From NCBI GenBank assembly GCA_024635765.1, contig JAGXIE010000191.1, positions 1-59,466 on the forward strand: DNA of 59,466 nt, read 5' to 3'. This DNA is from Flavobacteriaceae bacterium. GTDB taxonomy: Bacteria; Bacteroidota; Bacteroidia; Flavobacteriales; Flavobacteriaceae. The number at the start of each line of letters is the position of its first letter. Position 1 is the stretch's first letter. A program made the position numbers and the translations under genes. The notes below the pieces were generated by a model. It saw only the letters and a list, made by a program, of their open reading frames with translations, searched no databases and was not told the origin of the DNA. This document shows positions 1-8,438 of this stretch, piece after piece.

Positions 1-1060
1 AGCTGGAATCTGGACTCATGCCCATACGTGCCGAAATTCTAAAGCTGGCGCAATAGGAGGCGTTGCATAAAAAAGAACCACCCTTAATCACATGTTCTTG
101 CTGATACGGATTATCAGGACTGTAGCCTTTGTCTGGACCCGCAGGATTAACGAGTAGTTTTGAAGTATCCAGATCTTTATAATAATTCACATTAAATAAA
201 TCGCTGGTGATTTCCCAGACATTGCCGAGCATATCATAAAGACCAATGGAATTTGGAGGATACGATTTGACGGGTGCAATGAGGTCAAAGCCATCCGTGG
301 ACGCATTTTTTATTGGAAACACACCTTGCCAGGTGTTGGCATGTTGGTCCAAAACTTTTGGGTCATTGCCCCAGGTGAAAATAGCGTTGTCAGAAGTACC
401 TTGTGCTGCAGCTTCCCATTCAGCTTCTGTTGGTAGGCGTCGGTTTGCCCATTGGCAATAGGCCAAGGCATCTTCATACGCCACATGAACCACTGGATAA
501 TTGTCCTTTCCTTCAATCGTGCTATTTGGTCCTTCGGGATGTTTCCAATTGGCTCCAACTTTCCAAGTCCACCATTGGGCGTAGTTATTCATCGTTGTTA
601 CTTGGTTAATGTTCTTATTAAAGATCAAACTACCGGGCTGTAAGATGGAATCGGCAGGTTTTGGAGTGCCCGCTGGTAATTCTTTTTTCATGACTTCCCA
701 ATCGATTGGGCGTTCAGCAACTGTCACATATTGCGTGGCGTCAGCAAACGTCTTGAATTGAGCATTTGTCACTTCCGTAATGTCTATAAAAAAGCCATCG
801 ACCGCCACCTGATGTGCGGGCATTTCACGATGCATTGCCATTGGATCGTTTGTCTTGGCTCCTTGGGAGAATATTTTGCCCTTTACCCAAACCATGCCTT
901 TTGGGGTTTCAAGAGTATTTGGTTTTTCTTTCAACAGTGCCGGCACTTCATCTTTTGAAATCGTTTCAACAGGCCGTTTTTTAGAATCCGTTTTACAACC
1001 GAAGGAGATTATAAATACAGAACTCAAGACTATATATTTTAAGTACTGAAGGCCTTTCAT
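1..1060 (-). CDS. Formylglycine-generating-enzyme-family (SUMF1) lipoprotein, 3' end cut by window edge
   Basis: The frame is open from an ATG at 1058-1060 to the left edge (about 353 codons), so the C-terminus is missing. It starts with a lipoprotein signal ending SFGC and should sit on an outer or periplasmic membrane face. The body is an FGE-sulfatase fold with the usual blocks: GMVWVKG near residue 54, ITEVTNAQF, RRLPTEAEWE, and GLYDMLGNVWE. Near the edge, GGSFLCNASYC keeps both cysteines that in true formylglycine-generating enzymes oxidise a sulfatase Cys. Gliding proteins GldJ and GldK share the fold but are known to lack this catalysis, so the cysteine pair favours a real sulfatase activator or a close paralogue. 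No sulfatase gene is in the window. The family call is firm, the substrate is not. Confidence 0.88.
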   Translation of the reverse strand, partial: MKGLQYLKYIVLSSVFIISFGCKTDSKKRPVETISKDEVPALLKEKPNTLETPKGMVWVKGKIFSQGAKTNDPMAMHREMPAHQVAVDGFFIDITEVTNAQFKTFADATQYVTVAERPIDWEVMKKELPAGTPKPADSILQPGSLIFNKNINQVTTMNNYAQWWTWKVGANWKHPEGPNSTIEGKDNYPVVHVAYEDALAYCQWANRRLPTEAEWEAAAQGTSDNAIFTWGNDPKVLDQHANTWQGVFPIKNASTDGFDLIAPVKSYPPNSIGLYDMLGNVWEITSDLFNVNYYKDLDTSKLLVNPAGPDKGYSPDNPYQQEHVIKGGSFLCNASYCASFRISARMGMSPDSS

Positions 1061-1290
1061 ACGAATTGAATTGATTATGCTATGACTATTAAATAAAGAC
1101 TCTTAATTATAAGAACTCATTTTTAACTAACAAATATAAACAATGAAGTTCATAACTTGGAGAATTCCATTTGCTATGCGCAGTGAATTTAGGACCACTA
1201 AAACGAAAACCAATTTCATAACCAACAGACCTGTTTTTTGAGGTAATTTTTATCATTCCATCAAGCATTTTTTATTGGGAAGCCTTTCCA

Positions 1291-1320
1291 AAAAAAAACA
1301 CCCCAAAGGAGGAGTGTTTT
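1291..1320 (-). terminator. Rho-independent terminator of the small lipoprotein gene
   Basis: Reading the minus strand, AAAACACTCC pairs with GGGGTGTTTT (one mismatch) and is followed by an uninterrupted T-run. It lies 21 bases past the stop of the gene at 1341-1937. Confidence 0.7.
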
Positions 1321-1340
1321 ATAGTATTAAGTGTGAGAAC

Positions 1341-1937
1341 CTATTGTCCTAGACCTTGGTCAGGCATGATCTGTCCACAAGCCACAGGCAGTGATGCATC
1401 ATAAGTGCCGTTGACAGTCATCCCATGCAATACAATTGCCCTGTTTTGCAATGGCGATATGGATTCTGTGACCGTATAGGTTTCTTCAAAATCAATCATT
1501 CCATCTGGAGCATTTGTAAAGGGTGTTAAAGGTTGTAAAACCCCACCATAAAAAGGCACACCTTCACCGACGCTTACAAAACCATCGCCATTGGTGTCTG
1601 CTGATGGAGGCGGGCAATTGGAGTTTCCATTATTCGAACTGGCTCCGTGGATGTGCTGTGGGTGTAACATACCTGCTTCTAAACCGTCAGCATGAATGCT
1701 TACCGTGAGCTGGTCGCCCATGAGTGTCAATTCGGCCATGCCTGAAACACCAGAGCCATTGAGCATATTGAGTTTTGCCTTGTAAGTATAAGCTTTGTTT
1801 GGGTTTTTGGCAAGTTGCTCCACTTGGGTAGCGTTAGATTCGAGATTTAACTCTTCAGTATTATTGGAGCAGCTGAAAATTGCAAATGCAACCATCACCG
1901 TCAGAATTGTGTTGAGGGTACTTGTAAAATTTTTCAT
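1341..1937 (-). CDS. Small secreted lipoprotein, CHRD-like
   Basis: 198 residues with a lipoprotein signal (hydrophobic stretch, then FSC at about residue 23), so it is probably anchored on the cell surface or in the periplasm. The mature part has an HPQHIHG motif and an acidic DTNGDGFVSVGEG loop that resembles a calcium-binding EF-hand loop. The pattern of a short beta-rich body, HIHG and a late VLHGM segment resembles CHRD-type or Cu/Zn-SOD-like beta proteins, but I do not recognise a named family. It stands alone, with its own terminator at 1291-1320. Function unknown; the lipoprotein call is firm. Confidence 0.72.
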   Translation of the reverse strand: MKNFTSTLNTILTVMVAFAIFSCSNNTEELNLESNATQVEQLAKNPNKAYTYKAKLNMLNGSGVSGMAELTLMGDQLTVSIHADGLEAGMLHPQHIHGASSNNGNSNCPPPSADTNGDGFVSVGEGVPFYGGVLQPLTPFTNAPDGMIDFEETYTVTESISPLQNRAIVLHGMTVNGTYDASLPVACGQIMPDQGLGQ

Positions 1938-2111
1938 AATAATATGTTTTAATTAATTAAGAATGAATAAGATACTACTAATACCATTAAAAAATTGACC
2001 CTATTAATTTTGAATTTGACTCAATCCGAATCTTCTAACAGAAAATTTAATAAGGATATTTCCAGTAATATTCCTAAATTGAGACACTAAATTTTGAATA
2101 CCATCCCAATC

Positions 2112-3980
2112 ATGAAATCATTATACCTACTTTGTTTGCTCTTTTTTATGGCCATCACTGGCGTCGCACAAAACAAAACCACTGCAAAGGCAGACGGTCT
2201 GTTTGACACCTATCAATATGTAGAGGCGATCAACGCGTATCTAGTTTTGGTAAATCAAAAAAAAGCCAATGACTATGTTTACAAACGTTTAGGAGATAGT
2301 TATTATAATGTCTTCAACCCCAAAGAGGCGTCGCAATGGTATGCCAAGGCCGTAGAATCCAAGCAGGATGCGGAGGTGTATTTTAAATATGCACAATCCT
2401 TACGTAATCAGGGGATGTATGAAGAAGCCAACAAACAAATGGATGTCTTTGCAAAAATGCTGCCCAATGACCAACGCGCCAAAGCACATTTGGCAAACCC
2501 CAACTACATTCCGCGGCTTGCTGATAAGGACAAACTGTTTGAGGTAGCGGACCACAAATTAAGCAATCGCAGTCAAGCTGATTTTGGACCTTTATTGGCT
2601 AACGATGGCACCTTCTATTTTGTAAGCTCCCGCAGTGTAGGGAGTAAGCAAGACAAAAACACCAGTGAGGTCTATATCGATATTTATCAAGCGACCATGG
2701 AACCCGATAGCAGTTTCACAAGACCTGTCGCTGTAGCGGAATTAAATACGCCATACCACGATGGACCCATCACGATCAGTGCCGACGGCAACACCATGAT
2801 TTTTGCACGAGACGGCTTGAATGGCGGCCTCTATAAAAGGGATACGAAGAACAACGTTAAGATTGCCCAGCAGTTGCTCTACAAAGCCACGAAACAAAAC
2901 GGAGATTGGGGCAACATCGAAGCGCTGCCTTTTAACAGCAAGGACTATTCCATCACCCATCCTAGTTTGAGTACCGATGGCAAGACGCTTTATTTCTCTT
3001 CCAACATGCCTGGCGGCGAGGGGGATTCCGATATTTGGAAAGTAGCTGTTAATGGCGATGAGTATGGTACACCAGAAAATTTAGGACCTACTGTGAACAC
3101 GGCTGGGAAGGAAGGTTTCCCCTGTATTGTGGACAACCATATCCTTTATTTTTCTTCCAATGGAAAGCAAGGCTTTGGAGGTTTTGATGTCTTTAAGGTC
3201 GATTTGGACAGTAAGGAAGGGGCTATCAATCTGGGCACGCCTGTCAATACCGAAACCGATGATTTTTCATTCAGTTTCAATACCCAAAAGAACATGGGGT
3301 TTTTTGCTTCCAATAGAAAAGGCAGTGACAATCTTTATACCGCCATTCCGATTTGTCATGCCGAACTTATCGCCTTGGTGACCGACGCCAAGACCAATGC
3401 TGCACTGACCGATGCCGAAGTCTCTATTTTGGATGCCAAAAGCAATGAGATTGCCACGCTACAAAGCGATGCCAAAGGACAAGGTATTTTTGATGTGGAG
3501 TGCGACACGCGTTACATGCTCAATGTCTTTAAACCAGGTTACGAAACCACCATGTTTCCAGTAGCGGCCTTAAAAGGCGGCACTTTTAACTTGGCCATGG
3601 CCTTAAATCCTGTTGAGGTGGAGGTGACTGCCACCGAAGTAAAACTAAAGAACATCTACTTTGAATTCAATGAAAGTAATATCACACAGCAGGGTGCAGT
3701 AGAGCTGGACAAGTTGGTCACTGTAATGAACAACCGACCGACTTTGCGTATTTTAGTGAAATCGCATACGGATAGCAAGGGCAGTGTGGACTATAACCAA
3801 AGCCTTTCCGAAAGTCGTGCGCAGGCCACCGTGCAGTATCTGATCTCAAAAGGCATTGCCAAAGAACGCCTGTCTGCCAAGGGCATGGGCAACTCAAAAC
3901 CGTTGGTGGACTGCCAGCCTAATTGTAGTGAGGCACAAGACGCGCAAAACAGACGTTCGGAATTCTTGATTGTGGAGTAA
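2112..3980 (+). CDS. OmpA-family outer-membrane protein with TPR, PD40 propeller and carboxypeptidase-regulatory-like domain (PorE-like)
   Basis: I start it at the ATG at 2112 because this gives a clean signal peptide (MKSLYLLCLLFFMAITGVAQ); an upstream TTG at 2094 would spoil it. Domains in order: TPR-type helices about 25-130; a PD40/WD40-like beta propeller about 160-400, with repeats such as ADGNTMIFARDG and TDGKTLYFSSN; a beta-sandwich carboxypeptidase-regulatory-like domain about 405-500; and a C-terminal OmpA peptidoglycan-binding domain with LKNIYFEFN and an RRSEF end. This order matches PorE, the type IX secretion component that tethers the outer-membrane complex to peptidoglycan. 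Flavobacteria carry several paralogues paired with PorP/SprF proteins, and no PorP/SprF gene is adjacent, so a specific role is not assigned. Confidence 0.88.
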   Translation: MKSLYLLCLLFFMAITGVAQNKTTAKADGLFDTYQYVEAINAYLVLVNQKKANDYVYKRLGDSYYNVFNPKEASQWYAKAVESKQDAEVYFKYAQSLRNQGMYEEANKQMDVFAKMLPNDQRAKAHLANPNYIPRLADKDKLFEVADHKLSNRSQADFGPLLANDGTFYFVSSRSVGSKQDKNTSEVYIDIYQATMEPDSSFTRPVAVAELNTPYHDGPITISADGNTMIFARDGLNGGLYKRDTKNNVKIAQQLLYKATKQNGDWGNIEALPFNSKDYSITHPSLSTDGKTLYFSSNMPGGEGDSDIWKVAVNGDEYGTPENLGPTVNTAGKEGFPCIVDNHILYFSSNGKQGFGGFDVFKVDLDSKEGAINLGTPVNTETDDFSFSFNTQKNMGFFASNRKGSDNLYTAIPICHAELIALVTDAKTNAALTDAEVSILDAKSNEIATLQSDAKGQGIFDVECDTRYMLNVFKPGYETTMFPVAALKGGTFNLAMALNPVEVEVTATEVKLKNIYFEFNESNITQQGAVELDKLVTVMNNRPTLRILVKSHTDSKGSVDYNQSLSESRAQATVQYLISKGIAKERLSAKGMGNSKPLVDCQPNCSEAQDAQNRRSEFLIVE

Positions 3981-4007
3981 TCTTACTGACTTTTTAGAGG
4001 TTGAGCG

Positions 4008-4029
4008 TTTTAGACTAGTTGGTGTTTTC
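4008..4029 (+). repeat. Left copy of a 22-bp direct repeat flanking the pyruvate-kinase-like gene
   Basis: GTTTTAGACTAGTTGGTGTTTT here matches 20 of 22 positions with 5851-5872. The two copies are in the same orientation and bracket the gene at 4162-5694. Confidence 0.6.
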
Positions 4030-4161
4030 AGATTTAGAGTTTCCACGTCATGAAAATAAATTTTTATTTTGCAAACTTGATATATGTCACTTATTACCTT
4101 TTTCTTTTCAGCTAAATTTGTGAATCCCAAGACTGAAGTTTTTTAGCATAAAAAAGTAGTC

Positions 4162-5694
4162 ATGACCATTGAAAGTTTAACCCAAAATTTAGATGAAATA
4201 CTTAAGTATATCACTGAAAATGATGCTAAAATTGACGCCGCCGTAACCGGCATGCATTCCAACTACCGATTAAGTGCCAAAAATTTATGCCGTTATTTAT
4301 TATTGCGAAGTTTTGATTTAAGAACTTACCACGATAGCTTGTCTGATTATGGGGTATCGTCCTTAGCTACTTCTGAAGGTTATGTTTACAGCAATCTATT
4401 CAACGTGGTTAAAAACTTAAAACTTATTCAAGGTTTACCGATTTCTGATGCTGCAACCATAGAATTGATAGGTTATAAAAAAAGTAAAAAAATACTCAAA
4501 CGCCACACGCGAGAATTATTTCAGTCAGAAGACAAAAAACACCAAGTACGCATTATGGTTACACTGCCAAACGAAGCGGCACAAGACCAATCCATTATTG
4601 CGCAACTGGCTGAAAGCGGTATGCAAATTGCCCGTATTAATTTAAGTCACGGCAATTTAGAGACCTGGACCAACATCGTAAACCATATTAGAAATATTAA
4701 TAAAGAAATTGGCCGCAAAATTATCATCTATATGGACTTATCGGGGCCAAAATTACGTATAGCGCCCATAGCCATACCTCGTAAAAAGGGTAAGCTAAAA
4801 AACAGTATTTCGGTGCGTGAAGGTGAACTTTTAACACTTACTAAAACGGTATCTCTAGGAAAATCGTCTAAATTTAACAAGCATGGCAAGCAAACTAAAA
4901 TGGGCGAAATTGGCGTGCTCTTACCCGAAATCATTAACGATATTATTATTAACGACCGCGTGTTGTTCGACGATGGCATGATAGAAGCTGTTGTGGTGTC
5001 AAAAACCACCGATGCCGCGGAGCTGCGCATTACCAAATGCTATAAATCTAAATTGGCATCAGAAAAGGGCATCAATCTTCCCGATACCAAGTTAAACCTT
5101 CCGGCACTCACAGACAAAGACATAGAAAATTTACCTTTTGTGTGTGAGAACGCCGACATCGTAGGCTATTCATTTGTAAGAACTGCGAGCGATGTACAAT
5201 ATCTTCACAAGCAATTAAACAAGTACCAAACCAATAATCTGGGTATTGTTTACAAAATAGAAAACAAAGAAGCTTTTGAAAATTTACCGCATATATTGCT
5301 TGAAGGCATGAAAAGAGATTTGATGGGAGTCATGATTGCCCGAGGAGATTTAGCCGTTGAAATAGGCTTTGAAAGAAGCTCAGAGGTACAAAACGAAATT
5401 CTTTGGCTTTGCGAAGCAGCCCACATACCTGTAATTTGGGCGACACAAGTATTGGAAAATTTGGCCAAAACAGGTATTCCAACCCGCGCCGAAATAAGCG
5501 ATGTGGTACAAGGTGTTCATGCCGAATGTATCATGCTGAATAAAGGTCCGCATATCAACGATGCCGTGGTGCTCTTAAAAAATATCTTATCGCGTATGGA
5601 AGCGCATTCTTTCAAAAAGAAAAGTGCCTTTCGCGCTTTGCATGTGGCTCAAAATGCATTATATCCGCTATTAGGAATTGCAAATAAAACGTGA
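4162..5694 (+). CDS. Pyruvate-kinase-like protein with an extra N-terminal domain and no C-terminal domain
   Basis: 510 residues. From about residue 127 it is a pyruvate kinase TIM barrel with the substrate and metal residues in place: ARINLSHG (R158), MDLSGPKLR (K197), YKIENKE (K365 and E367), MIARGDLAVE (D396), and WATQVLE with PTRAEISDV (428-447). A small B-type insert lies around 205-310. Ordinary bacterial PykF/PykA have about 470 residues, start at the barrel and end in a regulatory C domain. Here the first 126 residues are an unrelated helical domain and the protein ends shortly after the barrel. It may be a phosphoenolpyruvate-handling enzyme outside glycolysis. No partner genes are adjacent, and the flanking direct repeats suggest the unit was inserted. 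Confidence 0.8.
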   Translation: MTIESLTQNLDEILKYITENDAKIDAAVTGMHSNYRLSAKNLCRYLLLRSFDLRTYHDSLSDYGVSSLATSEGYVYSNLFNVVKNLKLIQGLPISDAATIELIGYKKSKKILKRHTRELFQSEDKKHQVRIMVTLPNEAAQDQSIIAQLAESGMQIARINLSHGNLETWTNIVNHIRNINKEIGRKIIIYMDLSGPKLRIAPIAIPRKKGKLKNSISVREGELLTLTKTVSLGKSSKFNKHGKQTKMGEIGVLLPEIINDIIINDRVLFDDGMIEAVVVSKTTDAAELRITKCYKSKLASEKGINLPDTKLNLPALTDKDIENLPFVCENADIVGYSFVRTASDVQYLHKQLNKYQTNNLGIVYKIENKEAFENLPHILLEGMKRDLMGVMIARGDLAVEIGFERSSEVQNEILWLCEAAHIPVIWATQVLENLAKTGIPTRAEISDVVQGVHAECIMLNKGPHINDAVVLLKNILSRMEAHSFKKKSAFRALHVAQNALYPLLGIANKT

Positions 5695-6188
5695 GAAGTT
5701 ATTTTTATTCAATCTTTTTGATCCCATACTGATTGACCATTAATTTTTGACAAAAAAGGAAAAGCTTGTACTTAATGCCTTCCAACGGTAGGACCAGAGT
5801 TGTGCGGTGTCTGTTATGTGTTGTCTGTTGTGGGTTGTCTGACAAGTCTAGTTTTAGACTTGTTGGCGTTTTTAAATACAATGATGATTCATTGAGACGC
5901 TTTATGCGTTTCATACACTGTCCATACACCATCCACACACCATCTGTCATCTTCCATGGACTCTTCATGGACTATCAATGGAGTATCTATTGAGTGTGGT
6001 TCGTTCTAAAATGACTATGTAGATTATTACATGGAGTTTGATATAATTCTAAAACAAGCATACCATTGTTTTTCATGGTTAAAAATTTTGAGTTAATTTG
6101 ATTTAGTTTCTTTTTTGGATTTGGATATGTTAAAATCTCCCGCAATGTACTCATTAATAGCATTAATCTCTAATGGCTAAAAAACTGC
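5695..6188. other. Gene-free, repeat-rich stretch after the pyruvate-kinase-like gene
   Basis: No convincing coding frame on either strand. It holds the right copy of the 22-bp direct repeat, which is itself one arm of a 9-bp perfect inverted repeat (ACAAGTCTA, 5842-5850, with TAGACTTGT, 5855-5863). There are low-complexity runs of TGTTGTCTGT-type (about 5805-5840) and of CCATACACCATC and ATGGACT-type (about 5920-5990) words. The small ORFs here are products of this low complexity. Confidence 0.6.
5851..5872 (+). repeat. Right copy of the 22-bp direct repeat
   Basis: GTTTTAGACTTGTTGGCGTTTT matches 4008-4029 at 20 of 22 positions. Its left part is also the right arm of the 5842-5863 hairpin, which the left copy lacks. 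Confidence 0.6.
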
Positions 6189-6512
6189 ATGGCATTATTT
6201 CAAAAATTGGTAATCAATAATTACTTAAAGCTTCAAGAAACAGCCACCAAATTCCACCGCACCATCCAGCGCAAATTTGAAGGCTTGGATAAGTTGTCAA
6301 AAAAGTTCGAGAATTGGGATGAGTTGAGTTATGCAGAGCTCATCAAAGAACCCGCCAAAAAGAAATTTAAACTCATAGCGACTCCTTGGCTACTTATTCA
6401 TGAAGATGGTTCTTTGGCAGAACTAACACCTACATTAAAATTGAAAAGAAGGGTTATCAGAGAAAAATATAGTAAGGAAATTGCTGCTATTTATGAGGAA
6501 GCGTCAACATAA
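6189..6512 (+). pseudogene. Chimeric remnant: restriction-enzyme-type C-terminal piece joined to an acyl-CoA-synthetase C-terminus
   Basis: This 107-codon frame looks like two gene ends spliced together. Residues 8-54 (INNYLKLQETATKFHRTIQR, then LDKLSKKFENWDELSYAELIKE) resemble the C-terminal helices of type II restriction-modification proteins as I know them. Residues 56-104 (AKKKFKLIATPW, then LTPTLKLKRRVI and EKYSKEIAAIYEE) read like the extreme C-terminus of long-chain fatty-acyl-CoA synthetases, whose ELTPTLKLKRK segment is characteristic. Each parent commonly has a K-rich KKxKL stretch at this point, so the join may lie at about 6351-6374. No upstream parts of either gene are present. 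It could be expressed, but neither piece holds an active site. Family recognition is from memory, so the call is moderate. Confidence 0.5.
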
Positions 6513-6600
6513 CTCCTACAGGACCAAAACAATTTCTCCAACAGTATACATCAGATATTTAATTAACTTGTTCTTAGTTCATATTCGCTAGCGAACTTTT

Positions 6601-7009
6601 CTAAATACTTTTATCAGTGTCTAATGGTTGGTCATAGTGAAGCACAACGATTGAATAAGCATCAGATCTACAGTCATTCCATCCTTTTTCTTCTTCTGAT
6701 GAATAGAGTCCATTCGGAATTACTACTATTATATTTTCTTCTTCCGCAATGTCAATCCAAATTTTATAGGTGTAGATTCAATAAGTTTATCATTATCACC
6801 ACTGTGACCGTGAAAAAGTATAACAACAGGTGCGTTGGAATAATTCTGAGGTATGTATAAATGATATTCACTCTTTGCACCTAAAAAACATTGATTGTTT
6901 TGTCAGTTAGAAGTCCAAATTCAATATCCTGATTAGAAATAGTCTTATCATCTTTATCACAAGAATAGATGAATACCGTAAAGAAAAGGACGGGAAGAAA
7001 AATTCTCAT
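6601..7009 (-). pseudogene. Frameshifted remnant of a secreted PHB-depolymerase/feruloyl-esterase-like lipoprotein
   Basis: Three minus-strand frames join up to one recognisable protein. From the ATG at 7007-7009 comes a lipoprotein signal (MRIFLPVLFFTVFIYSC) that stops after 43 codons. In the next frame follows AKSEYHLYIPQNYSNAPVV, then ILFHGHSGDN, the oxyanion-hole region of the family. In the third frame comes IAEEENIIVVIPNGLY and then GWNDCRSD, the usual WND block. After a few more codons the frame ends in TAG at 6601-6603, before any nucleophile elbow or catalytic His. At least two frameshifts plus a missing C-terminal half make it non-functional. The upstream ATG and lipobox are intact, so decay looks recent. 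Confidence 0.68.
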
Positions 7010-7245
7010 TGGTTTTATTTAAAATAGTCTATTCTGTTTAGAGCTTGTAATTTGGCATTGGTTTGATCAAAATCAGATAATTAGGTCAATAATGTGGTCT
7101 TATCATAACCTATTAGTTACGAAGAGTGTTATTTGCATTATTGGGGTTTTAATTATTTAAATTCGCGAATCAATGAAAATAATTGGAAGTAGTTTCGCAA
7201 CAGTCATAAATTTTTTACCCCTTTGGGTATGTTTATGTGTTTTGG

Positions 7246-8025
7246 TTATTCCTTTTCCATGAATACCAATGGTATGGTATAGATAACATTTTGAACTTCT
7301 CCGGCCTTAATATAAAAGTCGAATTCAGGCAGCGATTTTAATATTCGTAAAGCTTCTTTATTTAATTTTTTGTTTTCTGAATGGCATTTTATTTCAACGT
7401 TAAATTCTGTTTTTGAATTTCCAGATTTTATTATTCCATAAACTTTATGAGCACCCTTGTCTAAAGTGGGTATGTTATCCCAATCGATATTATTTGTAAT
7501 AAAATTTGTCAAGCTATCCTGGTTTTGGGTATAAACAGAAATATATGAACTGGAATTGTCAAACTTTTCTTCTTTTACTATTTTGCCATTATGTATAGTT
7601 AATATCCATTCGAATTGGTAAATATTCAAGCCCGAATGAATTAATTCCCCACTAGGAACTGATAGACTACCAGTGTACCAATCCGCTAAAACCATACCTT
7701 TTTCATGTTTTGCTGGGAATAATTGGTCTAAATTAGATTTGATTGCGTTTTCCGAAAATGAATAGTCACAACTAAAAATATTGGATAGATAAAGGTTGTT
7801 ATCAATGATTCTCCATTCTGCAATATAACCTCTCAAGCAAGATGTAGAACCTACAATTTCTTTCTCTGCGAATAAGTTCAATTCATCTATTTTGGAATAG
7901 GACTCCAAAGGATTATTTTGTAAAGAAATTGTGTCATTTTTCCAAATCAAAATATCAGGCACTTGGCCAGTAGCGAAACCAACTGTCGAAACTAATAATA
8001 GTAATATTGTCAATGTTCTTTTCAT
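7246..8025 (-). CDS. Secreted protein with a TonB-C-like C-terminus
   Basis: About 259 residues, starting at the ATG at 8023-8025 that directly precedes a signal peptide (MKRTLTILLLLVSTVGFATG); another ATG two codons upstream is possible. The middle is not recognised. The last 45 residues (LNKEALRILKSLPEFDF and VIYTIPLVFMEKE) have the layout of the TonB C-terminal energy-transducer fold, as in many flavobacterial secreted TonB-C-like proteins. It lacks the N-terminal membrane anchor and Pro-rich linker of true TonB, so it probably does not energise transport. It stands alone and shares the eroded 4-8 kb zone with pseudogenes, yet its own frame is intact. Confidence 0.62.
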   Translation of the reverse strand: MKRTLTILLLLVSTVGFATGQVPDILIWKNDTISLQNNPLESYSKIDELNLFAEKEIVGSTSCLRGYIAEWRIIDNNLYLSNIFSCDYSFSENAIKSNLDQLFPAKHEKGMVLADWYTGSLSVPSGELIHSGLNIYQFEWILTIHNGKIVKEEKFDNSSSYISVYTQNQDSLTNFITNNIDWDNIPTLDKGAHKVYGIIKSGNSKTEFNVEIKCHSENKKLNKEALRILKSLPEFDFYIKAGEVQNVIYTIPLVFMEKE

Positions 8026-8438
8026 ATGCATGTGAACATTTGATTTATAATAAGTTATGTTGTCAATACCTAAGTTAGTAAAATTAATTTAATTAGAGGA
8101 AAATCTGTAGAATTTTCTGAAAACTCACATAACAAACTTTTGATAACGCATATCTTAAATTAGAGTATAGAGTATATGAAAGAACCGTCAAAACTACCTT
8201 ATGTCAAGGTAGTAACCAGTTAAAACTAAATCATTATAGGGTTAAAATGAAAGAGTTGAGATAACAATAAGATTATTTATTTAAATAAAGAGTGTGTTTA
8301 ATCTTTAATATTCATTGGCTATTCAATAACAGAATGACTTTGGGTGAATTATTTACAATTATATCTACCTTCTAATGATATCCGCGTCAAAAAGCGAAAG
8401 CCCCTAAAAACGTAAGTTTTTACGGTGTTTGGTCCAAC
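8026..8438. other. Gene-free stretch with a perfect hairpin
   Basis: AT-rich with no gene-sized frame. It holds a perfect 8-bp inverted repeat, ACTACCTT (8193-8200) and AAGGTAGT (8206-8213), with a 5-base loop inside a 15-codon ORF that I do not credit. A second AT-rich 7-bp hairpin (TAAAAAC/GTTTTTA) lies near 8405-8422, just past the stop of the hydrolase gene, and could act as a weak terminator. Confidence 0.45.

Noticed and set aside
246-1049. Several short plus- and minus-strand ORFs over the first kilobase
   Set aside because: They are shadows of the truncated minus-strand FGE-like gene, which explains the whole stretch.
5705-5968. Minus-strand 87-codon ORF after the pyruvate-kinase-like gene
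   Set aside because: It runs through low-complexity DNA and shares a LKTPTSLK piece with another spurious ORF at 3894-4130 only because both cover the direct repeat.
5800-5990. Possible CRISPR array from repeated words
   Set aside because: The words vary in length and sequence, there is no regular spacer, and no cas gene is present.
8193-8213. Perfect 8-bp hairpin read as a terminator
   Set aside because: No T-run follows on either strand and no gene ends close by.
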